From Actinomycetes bacterium (lineage in GTDB: Bacteria; Actinomycetota; Acidimicrobiia; IMCC26256; PALSA-610), in assembly GCA_025360585.1 (NCBI GenBank), contig JANYBW010000014.1:1-61451 (forward strand): a stretch of 61,451 nt of DNA. Direction: 5' to 3'. Position numbers and translations under genes: made by a program. Below are positions 35,787-44,152 of the stretch, one piece after another; within the stretch, counting starts at the first letter, position 1, and the number at the start of each line of letters is the position of its first letter. A model generated the notes under the pieces. That model did not search any database and was not told where the DNA came from. It worked only from the letters and a program-made list of their open reading frames with translations.

Positions 35787-38279
35787 CTATATAGGATTCG
35801 CGGGGGCCAACGATTCGGGGAGAGCCTTCGAATGCACGATTGTCAGCGTTTTGGTAGCTCGCGTGATTGTGACGTAGAGCAGTCTTAGGCCCGCACGATC
35901 TTGGGTGACAAGATCGGCAGGTTCGACGACCACGACGTGATCGAATTCAAGACCCTTTGCGGCCACCGCATCCAGTACCGCGATTGGCGCGTCGAGGGCC
36001 TCGGCGGAATCGCCGACCGCCCCGAGATCACGCAACGAATCGAGAAGCGCCGGGTGAGCGCTCGATGCGGCAAGGACTGCGACCGTGCCGCCGAGCGTAG
36101 TGCCGTGACGCGCGTATCCGATTGCCGCGTTCAAAACGTCCGCGGCATCGATGTGCATAAAGCGTGGCGGCTCATCGGTTTTTCGAACGCTGCGCGATGG
36201 TTCAACTTCCGGTGTCGCCGCGGCGAGTAAGCGCGCGGCGACGTCCATGATTTCTGCGGGCGTGCGGTAGTTCACACTGAGATTCGCGGTGCGAGTGTTG
36301 CCGCGGTGGGGGAGTTGGTCTAGGACCGTCTCCCATTTTTGTGCCGCTCCGGGATGCGAGGCCTGACCAAGATCGCCGACGATCGTGAAACTGCCACTCG
36401 GGCAGCGTCGCGCGAGCATGCGCCACTGCATTGGGCTGAGGTCCTGGGCTTCATCGACAAGCACATGACCGAACGTGCGAAGCTCTAACGACTCTTCTGC
36501 GGGCATGGAGCGATCGCCGTATCGTGCGGCAATATCAGCGGCACTCGTGAAATGACCGACCTCGAAGTTGTCGATAACTCGTTGCGCAGATTCGAGCGCG
36601 TTTTCGTCGCTCGGCGCGCGCCGCTTTTTGCGAGGCAACGCGGAATCAACCGAGCCGAGCAGCGCATCAGCTTCATCGACGAGCGCAACATCAGATTGCG
36701 TCCAACGAACATCTTTGATCTCAGATGTACGCACTCGATGCAGGGATTCGAGTTGTTCGTCGTTGAAGTATTGCTTGGCCGCAGATTTTACCAGTGCCCG
36801 AAAACCCAATAAATCATTGACCAATTCTGCGCCGGACAGGACCGGCCACATGCGCTCGAACATCTCTTTGACATCAGCTTGGCGGCGGATACGCGCCGCA
36901 AGCTCAACTTCAAAACCTTCGGGGAGCCGTTCGCCCCGTGCGATCGCGCGCCCTACCAAGGAATCGAGCGTCGCATCGCTGGGCATTCCGAATTGGCCAG
37001 CGTCGTCGCCTAGCTGGGCTTGGCCGCGTTCGCGATCGATGCGATCGCGCTGATGAGTACGGCCGGCGGCGTGTTTGTAGTTGCCGACCAGGATGTCGGT
37101 GGCACGTTTGAGCACATACCGGCGCCGCTCGTTGTGCGTTCCTTTTTGTTTCTGTGCGCCGCGCACCACTCGAGCACTGTCTTCGCGTGAGAAGCGAATA
37201 CGCATGCCGTCCATCATGAACGAAACGTCTTTGCTCAAAACCCGTTCGCGGTCGTAGACCGCTTTTGCGATGACGTTGGCCATGACGGCTTGCGATTTCA
37301 GTGCGGCAACGCTGGATTCATCGACACGGATCGCACCGAGTTGGGGTTTCAGGGTTGCGATCGTTGCGAGTTGCACATCGGATTCGCCGAGCGATGGCAG
37401 GACTTGTTCGATGTAGCGCAGAAAGACTGTGCTCGGCCCGACGAGCAGTACGCCGCGCGACGCGAGGTGGCGGCGATGGGTATAAAGAAGGTAAGCCGCG
37501 CGATGCAGCGCCACGGCAGTCTTGCCGGTGCCAGGGCCGCCGGTCACCAAGATGACACCTTGGAGCTCCGAACGGATCGCTTCGTCTTGTTCGGATTGAA
37601 TCGTCGCGACGATGTCGCCCATTCGTCCGGTGCGGTGACGATCCAGCGCTGCGAGCAGCGCGCCTTCGCCGGCGACTTGATGGCCAGCCTCGACCGAAGC
37701 TTGCGCATCGAAAACTTCATCATCGAGGCCAACAATTTCGCGGCCATTTTTGGTGAGGAAATGGCGGCGCCGAATCACGTTCATGGGTTCGACTGCGGTT
37801 GCCCGGTAGAACGGTTCTGCGATCGGCGCCCGCCAATCGATCACCAACGGTGTGTGCTCGGAATCATCGACGGCGAGGCGACCGATGCGCCACGTATCCG
37901 CGGGCTCGTCGGCCCGGATTTGTCCGAGATCGAGGCGACCAAACACCAATGGTGACTGACCAATATCGAGATCGGCCAACCGGCGCATCGTCACCTCGAC
38001 TGCGATGTCGCGTTCTAAGCGGGCTTGATGCGTACCGCCTTGGCGTACATCGATATATGCGCCGCGCACGCTTTCGGCTTGGGCCTTCATGACCTCAAGC
38101 CGTTCGTAGGCTGTGTCGACGTGCGCTTGCTCGGCCGCGATTTCCTCGTCGACGGAATCCAGCGCATCGATGGATTCGGTCGGGTCGGTGAGGTCGGTTG
38201 ATTGGTTAGGTTCCACGGCGCAAATCTGTAGCGGGCTCAATTGAGGGGTGTGAGAGCCTACCGGATCGGATGCGCTCAA
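35787..38279 (-). CDS. helD: HelD-like UvrD/Rep-family helicase (RNA polymerase recycling factor)
   Basis: An 830-residue superfamily 1 protein. The N-terminal coiled coil (EEIAAEQAHVDTAYERLEVMKAQAESVRG) is followed by LVIDWRAPIAEPFYRA, diagnostic of HelD. Walker A is VTGGPGTGKTAVALHRAAYLLYTHR, motif II VLVDEAQDLSPMQW, motif III GDLGQASHPG and motif VI-like LRLLYVTITRATKTL. HelD removes stalled RNA polymerase from DNA and in some Actinobacteria gives rifampicin tolerance. The start is uncertain: TTG 38279 or GTG 38216; the first ~45 residues are low-complexity. Stands alone. Confidence 0.9.
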   Translation of the reverse strand: MSASDPVGSHTPQLSPLQICAVEPNQSTDLTDPTESIDALDSVDEEIAAEQAHVDTAYERLEVMKAQAESVRGAYIDVRQGGTHQARLERDIAVEVTMRRLADLDIGQSPLVFGRLDLGQIRADEPADTWRIGRLAVDDSEHTPLVIDWRAPIAEPFYRATAVEPMNVIRRRHFLTKNGREIVGLDDEVFDAQASVEAGHQVAGEGALLAALDRHRTGRMGDIVATIQSEQDEAIRSELQGVILVTGGPGTGKTAVALHRAAYLLYTHRRHLASRGVLLVGPSTVFLRYIEQVLPSLGESDVQLATIATLKPQLGAIRVDESSVAALKSQAVMANVIAKAVYDRERVLSKDVSFMMDGMRIRFSREDSARVVRGAQKQKGTHNERRRYVLKRATDILVGNYKHAAGRTHQRDRIDRERGQAQLGDDAGQFGMPSDATLDSLVGRAIARGERLPEGFEVELAARIRRQADVKEMFERMWPVLSGAELVNDLLGFRALVKSAAKQYFNDEQLESLHRVRTSEIKDVRWTQSDVALVDEADALLGSVDSALPRKKRRAPSDENALESAQRVIDNFEVGHFTSAADIAARYGDRSMPAEESLELRTFGHVLVDEAQDLSPMQWRMLARRCPSGSFTIVGDLGQASHPGAAQKWETVLDQLPHRGNTRTANLSVNYRTPAEIMDVAARLLAAATPEVEPSRSVRKTDEPPRFMHIDAADVLNAAIGYARHGTTLGGTVAVLAASSAHPALLDSLRDLGAVGDSAEALDAPIAVLDAVAAKGLEFDHVVVVEPADLVTQDRAGLRLLYVTITRATKTLTIVHSKALPESLAPANPI

Positions 38280-38298
38280 CGGAAGAACAGCTTCGGGG

Positions 38299-38820
38299 CT
38301 ACAGCCGTTGGAACGGTTCGGCGTAGCTGAATTGACCAGTCATCGTTGGCTGATATGCGCTCAACGTGCGGACCTGAAAAAATGGCCCCCAACCTGGATC
38401 GGGCGATTCGATACCGTGATCAGTTGACGCCACAAATCCAAATCTTGAGTAATAGGCCGGATTCCCGAGCAGAGCGATGAACAGCTCGCCGGAAGCATCC
38501 GCGCCGCCGACTAGTGCGTGCATCAACGCAGAGCCGGCGCCCTGGTGCTGGAAATCGGGTTGAACTCCTATCGGGCCCAACCCCAGCGCCCTGATGCCAC
38601 CAACCTGGCCTCGAGTACACACACCGTGCGCGATGACGGTGTTGTCTTGTTCCACGACGAGCGAATATTGAGGCAGCCAACCAGTGCAGGCACGGAGTTC
38701 ATCCAGTAGCCAGACCTCGATTGGTTCGGTGAGCGTCTCGGGTTCGGGTTTACGAAACGCCGCTGCTTGGATCAGGCGCACCGCAGCGATGTCCTGTGAA
38801 GTTTCTCTGCGTACTAGCAC
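38299..38820 (-). CDS. GNAT family N-acetyltransferase (YhbS-like)
   Basis: A 173-residue acetyl-CoA-dependent transferase. The pattern is VRRETSQDIAAVRLIQAAAF, then the acetyl-CoA loop VQPDFQHQGAGSALMHA (Q/R-x2-G-x-G/A) and the YhbS-like tail ALLGNPAYYSRFGFVA. GTG 38820 is used because the family begins just there; the frame is open to 38943. Substrate unknown. It lies 20 bp upstream of helD on the same strand and could share its transcript. Confidence 0.8.
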   Translation of the reverse strand: MLVRRETSQDIAAVRLIQAAAFRKPEPETLTEPIEVWLLDELRACTGWLPQYSLVVEQDNTVIAHGVCTRGQVGGIRALGLGPIGVQPDFQHQGAGSALMHALVGGADASGELFIALLGNPAYYSRFGFVASTDHGIESPDPGWGPFFQVRTLSAYQPTMTGQFSYAEPFQRL

Positions 38821-38881
38821 GATGCAATCTCGCGCAAACGGTATCGAAGTGACAAGTGATTTTGGTCGGTTGCGCGTGACG

Positions 38882-39577
38882 TTAGGCGCCGTCGAGATTC
38901 GCGGTTGCGCGGGGCCGAACAGCGGCTCGCTGGCCCGAACCATTGAGGCCTTCGAGCGCCCAAATACAAAGGTACGCGAGACCGAAGAATCCGGCGACTG
39001 CGATGGCTACGCCAGTTGACCGCACGTTGGAAATTGGCGAACGCACCCAGTGCAGCGTTGTTAGCGCGATGGTTTTTGGTTGCGAAACGAGATCCCAGGA
39101 GTTATAGCGCTGAAATCGTCCAATCACGACGCCAACCGCGCACAGGCCGGTGGCCAAGAACGCCAAGCACCATCCGGCGAGTCGACCATGGCGTCGTTCG
39201 ATTTCGAGATGCACGATGCGCAGCGAAACGACGCCGAGTAAGACCCCAGTCCAGGCCGCGAATCCGAATTGCAAGATGTGACGCCACAAAACGTCGCCGG
39301 AGCCATCGCGGAGGTGTACGAGATCAGTGACGAGATACGGCGCGTTCGGCAAAAACGCCAGCCACGCTAGCGCGAACGCAGCGCGAATGACTCGATTGCG
39401 TGCCGTCGTGAAGAGCGTCGCGAATACGAGCGGCATCCAGGCGAGGGACAAATTCCAGACCATGAAGCGCGTTGGGTACGCGAGGTGGCCGTTTGGATGT
39501 TTGACTCCGAGCGCAATCGCGAGCGCAGTAGACGCTGTGAGCGCGCCGATCAGCACGAGGCGGCGGCCACTGAACAT
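38882..39577 (-). CDS. DUF1361 multi-TM membrane protein
   Basis: A 231-residue protein with about six TM segments. The stretch FMVWNLSLAWMPLVFA, FLPNAPYLVTDLVHL and GRFQRYNSWDL matches DUF1361 proteins, which have no known function. The Met at 39577 (MFSGRRLVLIG) gives a start close to TM1; the longer frame to 39625 adds a hydrophilic Cys-rich leader that is less likely. Upstream of the GNAT gene on the same strand, 61 bp away. Confidence 0.75.
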   Translation of the reverse strand: MFSGRRLVLIGALTASTALAIALGVKHPNGHLAYPTRFMVWNLSLAWMPLVFATLFTTARNRVIRAAFALAWLAFLPNAPYLVTDLVHLRDGSGDVLWRHILQFGFAAWTGVLLGVVSLRIVHLEIERRHGRLAGWCLAFLATGLCAVGVVIGRFQRYNSWDLVSQPKTIALTTLHWVRSPISNVRSTGVAIAVAGFFGLAYLCIWALEGLNGSGQRAAVRPRATANLDGA

Positions 39578-39759
39578 TCGCACAGTCTCGCGGCTACAGC
39601 CGGTCTCCGTTGTGCGGGCACACAAACTTCACATTGAACCCGTTGTATTGAAAAGCGGTCCCGAGGAGCCGCATTGGATGAGGCGAGCCATACCCGACGG
39701 TATCTGTAGCTTTCCTGGTGCGCCCCGTCACGCAAGCTGGTTCAACTGGGTGAGTTGTC

Positions 39760-39765
39760 TAACCT
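39760..39765 (+). promoter_or_regulatory. -10 box for leaderless HhH-GPD gene
   Basis: TAACCT seven bases before ATG 39773, no ribosome site between. Divergent from the DUF1361 gene; the 195-bp gap shows nothing else. Confidence 0.45.
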
Positions 39766-39772
39766 ATGGCCT

Positions 39773-40357
39773 ATGGTCGCCAAACCGTCTGCATTGCACT
39801 TCACGCCCGATCCCGAAGCCAACAAGTTGTTGGCGAAAGAGCCACTCGCAGTGCTGTTGGGCATGTTGTTGGATCAACAGGTCACGATGGAAAAGGCCTT
39901 TAGTGGGCCACTTGTGTTGAAACAACGCCTCGGTGGCACACTCGATGCCTCCGCCATCGCGGCGATGGATCAAGACGCGTTCGTAACGATCTGCTGCGAC
40001 CGTCCCGCGATTCATCGTTTCCCAGGTTCGATGGGGAAGCGGGCCCACGAACTCTGTCGTTATCTCGTTGCGAACCACCAAGGTAAAGCGGAAAACGTTT
40101 GGAAAGGCGCCAAGACGGGCGAGGAATTGCTGCAACGTCTAAAGGCGCTTCCAGGCTACGGCGACGACAAAGCTCGTATTTTTGTCGGCATTTTGGGTAA
40201 GCGGCTTGGTGTGCAACCCGCAGGTTGGGAAGTCGCGGCCGCCGATTGGGCCTCGATCGCCGATGTTGACAGCTTTGATCGCATAACCGAAATTCGTGAC
40301 GCCAAACGAGCCATGAAAGCCGCAAAGAAGTCAGTCAAGGAAGTCAAAGCGCTGTAG
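39773..40357 (+). CDS. HhH-GPD-type base excision DNA repair protein
   Basis: A 194-residue protein of the HhH-GPD glycosylase superfamily common in Actinobacteria. LAVLLGMLLDQQVTMEKAF is the first conserved helix pair. The hairpin-helix-hairpin region is around LQRLKALPGYGDDKARIFVGILGKRLG, and a later Asp lies in DVDSFDRI. The first Gly of the usual LPGxGxxxA is present. The lesion recognised is not known. ATG 39773 is chosen over TTG 39755. Confidence 0.82.
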   Translation: MVAKPSALHFTPDPEANKLLAKEPLAVLLGMLLDQQVTMEKAFSGPLVLKQRLGGTLDASAIAAMDQDAFVTICCDRPAIHRFPGSMGKRAHELCRYLVANHQGKAENVWKGAKTGEELLQRLKALPGYGDDKARIFVGILGKRLGVQPAGWEVAAADWASIADVDSFDRITEIRDAKRAMKAAKKSVKEVKAL

Positions 40358-40463
40358 CTCGCAACAGGATTCGATCGTGACGCAACACTCCGGCGGCACT
40401 CGCTGGGGATGCGCAGTGCGGCGATCCTGCGCAACGAAATCAATCGTTCTCCGAGGTGCGCCG

Positions 40464-40469
40464 TAGACT
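40464..40469 (+). promoter_or_regulatory. -10 box for leaderless DUF2007-like gene
   Basis: TAGACT exactly six bases before ATG 40476, no Shine-Dalgarno; a GCGCAG/CTGCGC inverted repeat lies 20-40 bases further upstream. Confidence 0.5.
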
Positions 40470-40475
40470 GGCACA

Positions 40476-40793
40476 ATGTCGGACCCCAAACTGGTTGAGC
40501 TTGTTCGGGTTTCGGGCGTTCGTGCGCAAATTATTGCGGCCCAGCTCCGCAGCGCTGAGATTCGGGTGGTGGTATTTGGCGTGGGGACGGCGGGAGCGTT
40601 GAGTGCTGTGCAATTTGCCCAGGGTTCACGCGTGATGGTGCATGATCACGATATTGATTCGGCTCGCGAATTGTTACGGACGATCGAGGGAACCCTCGAT
40701 GACCTCGAGCCGTTCAGCGATGAAGAACTCTCGGCCTTGGCTGAAGCAGCAGGAGCCGATGCGAACGACCAGGCCGATGGCGCAGTGGTGTAG
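40476..40793 (+). CDS. DUF2007-like small protein
   Basis: A 105-residue protein. LVELVRVSGVRAQIIAAQLRSAEIRVVVFG followed by RVMVHDHDIDSARELL matches the DUF2007 layout (a small ferredoxin-like fold proposed to sense or signal; function unknown). The acidic Ala-rich C-terminus is probably disordered. It precedes obgE by 63 bp. Confidence 0.6.
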   Translation: MSDPKLVELVRVSGVRAQIIAAQLRSAEIRVVVFGVGTAGALSAVQFAQGSRVMVHDHDIDSARELLRTIEGTLDDLEPFSDEELSALAEAAGADANDQADGAVV

Positions 40794-40823
40794 TGCAGTG
40801 CGAGCGAAATGCGTGGCGAGCCA

Positions 40824-40850
40824 CTCGCCGCGCCGGACGAAGTAGGCGCA
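40824..40850 (+). repeat. Dispersed 27-nt intergenic repeat, copy 2
   Basis: 24 of 27 bases match 6004-6030. It ends six bases before the obgE ATG, so it forms the translation-initiation region of obgE. Confidence 0.55.
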
Positions 40851-40856
40851 ATAAAT

Positions 40857-42101
40857 ATGTCGCAGTTTGTTGATGAAGTTCAGTTGAATGTGCGGGGCGG
40901 TGATGGCGGTGCTGGCTGTATGTCGTTTCGTCGTGAGGCGCATGTGCCGCAGGGCGGTCCTGATGGTGGAGACGGCGGCAAGGGCGGCGATGTTTGGATG
41001 CAGGCCAATCGCAATATGGCGTCATTGTTGAGTTTTCGTGATCATCCGCACCGTAAAGCCGATTCGGGTGTGCATGGTCAGGGCCAGAAGCGGCACGGTA
41101 AAAATGGTGAGGACCTCATCATTGAAGTGCCTGAAGGTACGGTGATTCGCGACAATGAGGGCGAGGTTCTTGCGGATCTGGTGCATCATGGTGATCGTTG
41201 GTTGGCCTCGAATGGTGGCCGGGGTGGTCGCGGCAACGCGCGGTTTTTATCGAACAAGCGTCGGGCTCCGCATTTCGCGGAGCAAGGTGAGTTTGGCGAG
41301 GAGTCGTGGCTCCGGCTCGAATTGAAGTTGATGGCCGATGCCGCGTTGGTGGGTTTCCCGAATGCGGGTAAATCGACGTTGATTTCGGTGATCAGTGCCG
41401 CTAAGCCGAAGATTGCCGACTATCCGTTCACGACGTTGGAACCAAATCTTGGAGTCGTGAAGTATCAGGAACATGAGTTTGTCGTTGCTGATATTCCGGG
41501 ATTGATCGATGGTGCCGCGGAAGGGCGCGGATTGGGGCATAAGTTTTTGCGCCATGTTGAGCGAGCACGAGTGTTGGTGATTTTGGTGGATCTCGCGCCG
41601 GTCGATTTGCGTTCGCCCGATGAACAAATCGAAGTGTTGCTTGGCGAGCTGGGTGCGTATCGGCCTGAGTTGTTGGAGCGACCGCGGGTAATTGTCGGTT
41701 CGAAAAACGACGCGTCGGTGTTCGACGAATCAGAATTTGGCGGTATGCGGATCTCGGCCGCGACTCGTCAGGGGCTCGATCCGTTGCTTGCGCAACTTGC
41801 GCAGTTGGTGGAAAAGGCCCGCAACGCCCAGGCCGCCAACGAAACGTTCGCAGTGTTGCGCCCGTTGGAGGAAGGCATCGCGGTGATCGAGGAAGGGCAT
41901 CGCCAATGGAGGGTCGTCGGGCGGGTTGCCGAACGCGCTGTGGCGCTTTCGGATCTCACGCAACCCGACGCGATGATCTATGTCCAACAACGGCTGCGCA
42001 AACTTGGTGTGGATAAGGCGCTCGATCGTGCTGGTGTGAACCACGACGATGTTGTGCGTATCGGGCAAATGGAATTCGAATACAACGGCGATATTTTGTA
42101 A
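40857..42101 (+). CDS. obgE: Obg family GTPase (CgtA)
   Basis: A 414-residue GTPase for 50S assembly and stress control. The N-terminal Obg fold has glycine-rich repeats (NVRGGDGGAGCMSFRREAHVPQGGPDGGDGGKGG type). The G domain has G1 GFPNAGKST, G3 DIPGLIDGA and G4 SKND. A C-terminal OCT domain ends with GDDIL-type FEYNGDIL. ATG 40857 is used; the upstream extension to 40809 is translated from the repeat. Its stop TAA shares one base with the proB ATG. Confidence 0.96.
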   Translation: MSQFVDEVQLNVRGGDGGAGCMSFRREAHVPQGGPDGGDGGKGGDVWMQANRNMASLLSFRDHPHRKADSGVHGQGQKRHGKNGEDLIIEVPEGTVIRDNEGEVLADLVHHGDRWLASNGGRGGRGNARFLSNKRRAPHFAEQGEFGEESWLRLELKLMADAALVGFPNAGKSTLISVISAAKPKIADYPFTTLEPNLGVVKYQEHEFVVADIPGLIDGAAEGRGLGHKFLRHVERARVLVILVDLAPVDLRSPDEQIEVLLGELGAYRPELLERPRVIVGSKNDASVFDESEFGGMRISAATRQGLDPLLAQLAQLVEKARNAQAANETFAVLRPLEEGIAVIEEGHRQWRVVGRVAERAVALSDLTQPDAMIYVQQRLRKLGVDKALDRAGVNHDDVVRIGQMEFEYNGDIL

Positions 42102-43192
42102 TGGAGGTAGCGGTTGTAAAGGTTGGGACTTCGTCGGTGACGAATTCGTTGGGTGAACTCGACGATGCTGCCCTGACCAAGTTGTGTCGCGATGTTGTCG
42201 CCGCCCGCGTAGCGGGCTGGCAGGTCGTGCTGGTGCTTTCGGGTGCAGTAGCCGCCGGGATGCCTGCGCTCGGCATGCGAAAACGTCCTACTGATGTTGG
42301 AGTTTTGCAAGCAATTGCGGCGGTTGGGCAGCCCCGTCTGATCGCTAGGGCGAACGAGTTGCTGGGCAAACACGATGTGGTCGCGGGCCAAGTGCTGCTC
42401 ACGCCGTACGACTTTGTGAATCGTTCGCAGTACTTGCACGCGCGCGAAACGTTTGAACGGCTGCTTGACCTTGGCGTATTGCCGATTGTCAATGAGAACG
42501 ACACCGTGGCGGATGATGAGATTCGTTACGGCGATAATGATCGCCTCGCCGCGTTGGTGTCGCATCTCTTGAAAGCCGAGGTACTAGTGATCCTTACCGA
42601 TACTCGCGGCTTGTTTACCTCTGATCCGCGCCTCGATCGCGAGGCTTCGCTGATCGAAGAAATTGTTGAAGTCGACGCTGCGCTCGAAGCCGTTGCGGGC
42701 GGCACTGGAAGTGCGCGCGGGAGTGGCGGGATGGCGAGCAAGCTTGCGGCCGCAAAAATCGCAGCCTGGTCGGGCGTCCGCGCAGTGATCGCGGCAGCGA
42801 CCGGCGACGACGTGATCGTCGGCGCGTTGGAAGCTCGCAGCGGTGTTGGAACGACTGTTCGAGCGCGGCCTGATCGGCTCTCGGCTCGCAAGTTGTGGAT
42901 CGCGTTCGCGCAAGGCGCAAAGGGGCGAATCGTTGTGGACGACGGTGCCCGTCGAGCGTTGCTGAACAACGGCGGATCGTTGCTCGCAGCCGGCGTCCGT
43001 TCGGTCGAGGGCGACTTTGAAGCGGGAGAAGCTGTCGAAGTGGTGGGGCTCGATGGTGTTGCGTTTGCGAAAGGTCTCGTGTCTGCGAATGCCGCGACGG
43101 TGCGGGATCTGGCCGGCAAACGCAGTGCAGACGTGGACCCGGACCTCCCGAGCGCAGTGATCCACCGCGACGACCTCGTCGTGCTGCCGTAA
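42101..43192 (+). CDS. proB: Glutamate 5-kinase
   Basis: A 363-residue first enzyme of proline synthesis: phosphorylates glutamate. The amino-acid kinase domain has VVKVGTSSVT at the start, VLVLSGAVAAG, NENDTVADDEIRYGDNDRLAALV and GTGSARGSGGMASKLAAAKIA. The C-terminal ~100 residues are a PUA domain (GRIVVDDGARRALLNNGGSLL). It starts in the obgE stop (TAATG). proA, its usual next neighbour, lies 1.9 kb downstream beyond a disrupted region. Confidence 0.96.
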   Translation: MEVAVVKVGTSSVTNSLGELDDAALTKLCRDVVAARVAGWQVVLVLSGAVAAGMPALGMRKRPTDVGVLQAIAAVGQPRLIARANELLGKHDVVAGQVLLTPYDFVNRSQYLHARETFERLLDLGVLPIVNENDTVADDEIRYGDNDRLAALVSHLLKAEVLVILTDTRGLFTSDPRLDREASLIEEIVEVDAALEAVAGGTGSARGSGGMASKLAAAKIAAWSGVRAVIAAATGDDVIVGALEARSGVGTTVRARPDRLSARKLWIAFAQGAKGRIVVDDGARRALLNNGGSLLAAGVRSVEGDFEAGEAVEVVGLDGVAFAKGLVSANAATVRDLAGKRSADVDPDLPSAVIHRDDLVVLP

Positions 43193-43241
43193 CTGGACTG
43201 AACCTGCGTCGCAGTTGGGCGCGCACATAGCTCGTCTACCG

Positions 43242-43341
43242 TGGTACTGCGTTGCCGACCAGTGATGTCGTTTATGTCATACCAGGGTTGGTTCTTGGTA
43301 CTGCGTTGCCGACTGGTGATGTCGTTTATGTCGTACCAAGG
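43242..43341. repeat. 54-bp-period tandem repeat, two copies
   Basis: Two ~46-bp units (43242-43287 and 43296-43341), each beginning TGGTACTGCGTTGCCGAC and containing GATGTCGTTTATGTC, ending in ATACCAGGG or GTACCAAGG. The ends of each unit are inverted (TTGGTAC / GTACCAA in copy 2). The core TGGTACTGC is shared with 12017-12081. Copy 2 runs into the 3' end of the HD-domain gene and supplies its last codons. Confidence 0.75.
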
Positions 43342-43886
43342 GAGGCGCGCATGCGGATTGGCGTCTCGTAGACATCGAGGCCCGGCGTTATTGCTCCTGG
43401 GACTTTCGCGCCGTCGTCGGCTCGGCGGAGCTCGACCATCGCTTGCCAGGAGTCGAGCGATTCAAACCACGCGAGTTCGGCATCGCTCATGTCTCCGCCT
43501 TGCGCGGCGAGGGTCATGATCGAATCTTCGGTGAGTTGCGCCCGATAGTTTGCGTCGCGGGTTACGAGCCAGCGTTTCGCTGGAACGTGGCCGGCGATGA
43601 GATCCGCGACCCGATTGCCCAGCAATGGCCGCACGGCATCCGCGCCCATCACTGCGTGTTTCGGTTGGCCCGGGCCGTCCCATGGATGGGCGAGATCGTG
43701 AATCAACCCCGCGATGTGGAGCTCTGAGTCGTGCGGCGCAACGGTAGCGAGAAGCGCAGCGGTTTGGAGCCCGTGCTCTAGCTCGGTGAATGCATCGCTT
43801 TCGGACGACAACATTTCGCCGAGGTATCGCAGGTGCGCAAGCAGTTCATCGGCGGAAACGAAGACGCGGCTCACGCGGCCCACCAC
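43326..43886 (-). CDS. HD-domain phosphohydrolase-like protein
   Basis: A 186-residue metal-dependent hydrolase of the HD superfamily. ELEHGLQTAALL gives the first His, LHIAGLIHDLAHPWDG holds the His-Asp pair, and VELRRADDGAKVPG is the closing helix with the distal Asp. It resembles the PhnZ/inositol-oxygenase-like HD proteins, for which substrates vary. The start is ambiguous between adjacent GTG codons (43886, 43883). The C-terminal residues (MRASLGTT) are encoded by the tandem repeat. The PIN-domain remnant overlaps its start. Confidence 0.75.
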   Translation of the reverse strand: MVGRVSRVFVSADELLAHLRYLGEMLSSESDAFTELEHGLQTAALLATVAPHDSELHIAGLIHDLAHPWDGPGQPKHAVMGADAVRPLLGNRVADLIAGHVPAKRWLVTRDANYRAQLTEDSIMTLAAQGGDMSDAELAWFESLDSWQAMVELRRADDGAKVPGAITPGLDVYETPIRMRASLGTT

Positions 43887-44150
43887 CGCGATGCGCGGCC
43901 AGGAGTGACGACGCTGAAGTTGAGTCCTTCACATGCCAGCGCCATTCGCCGATCGTAGGTCACGACTCCATCTAAGTCGGCGCCGAGTTCGGATTGCTGA
44001 TGCGAGATGGAGTGCGTCGAGCATGTGCAGTTCTGCTGGGCCGATCGTGCGCGCAGTTCCGAAGGTGCTCTCGGACGGAATGAAGGTTGTGATCGCTGCG
44101 AGTCGCGCGCCGGCTGCCCGAGTGGACTCGGCCGCAAATCCCAGATTTGT
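43871..44150 (-). pseudogene. Broken PIN-domain (VapC-like) toxin gene
   Basis: Two minus-strand frames together spell the C-terminal two thirds of a PIN-domain ribonuclease. One frame gives FIPSESTFGTARTIGPAEL and HMLDALHLASAI; the other continues SELGADLDGVVTYDRRMALA and LNFSVVTPG. The family pattern is PAELRxLDALHLASAxxLGxDLDGVVTYDRRL, so a frameshift sits near 43988-43998. An in-frame TGA at 44151-44153 cuts off the N-terminus. No antitoxin gene is adjacent. Assignment is from motif order and looks secure; the parent subfamily is not known. Confidence 0.75.
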
Positions 44151-44152
44151 TC

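Noticed and set aside
43242-43341. Tandem repeat considered as CRISPR or as tRNA-like
   Set aside because: Only two copies with an 8-base gap, no spacers of constant size, no cas genes and no cloverleaf.
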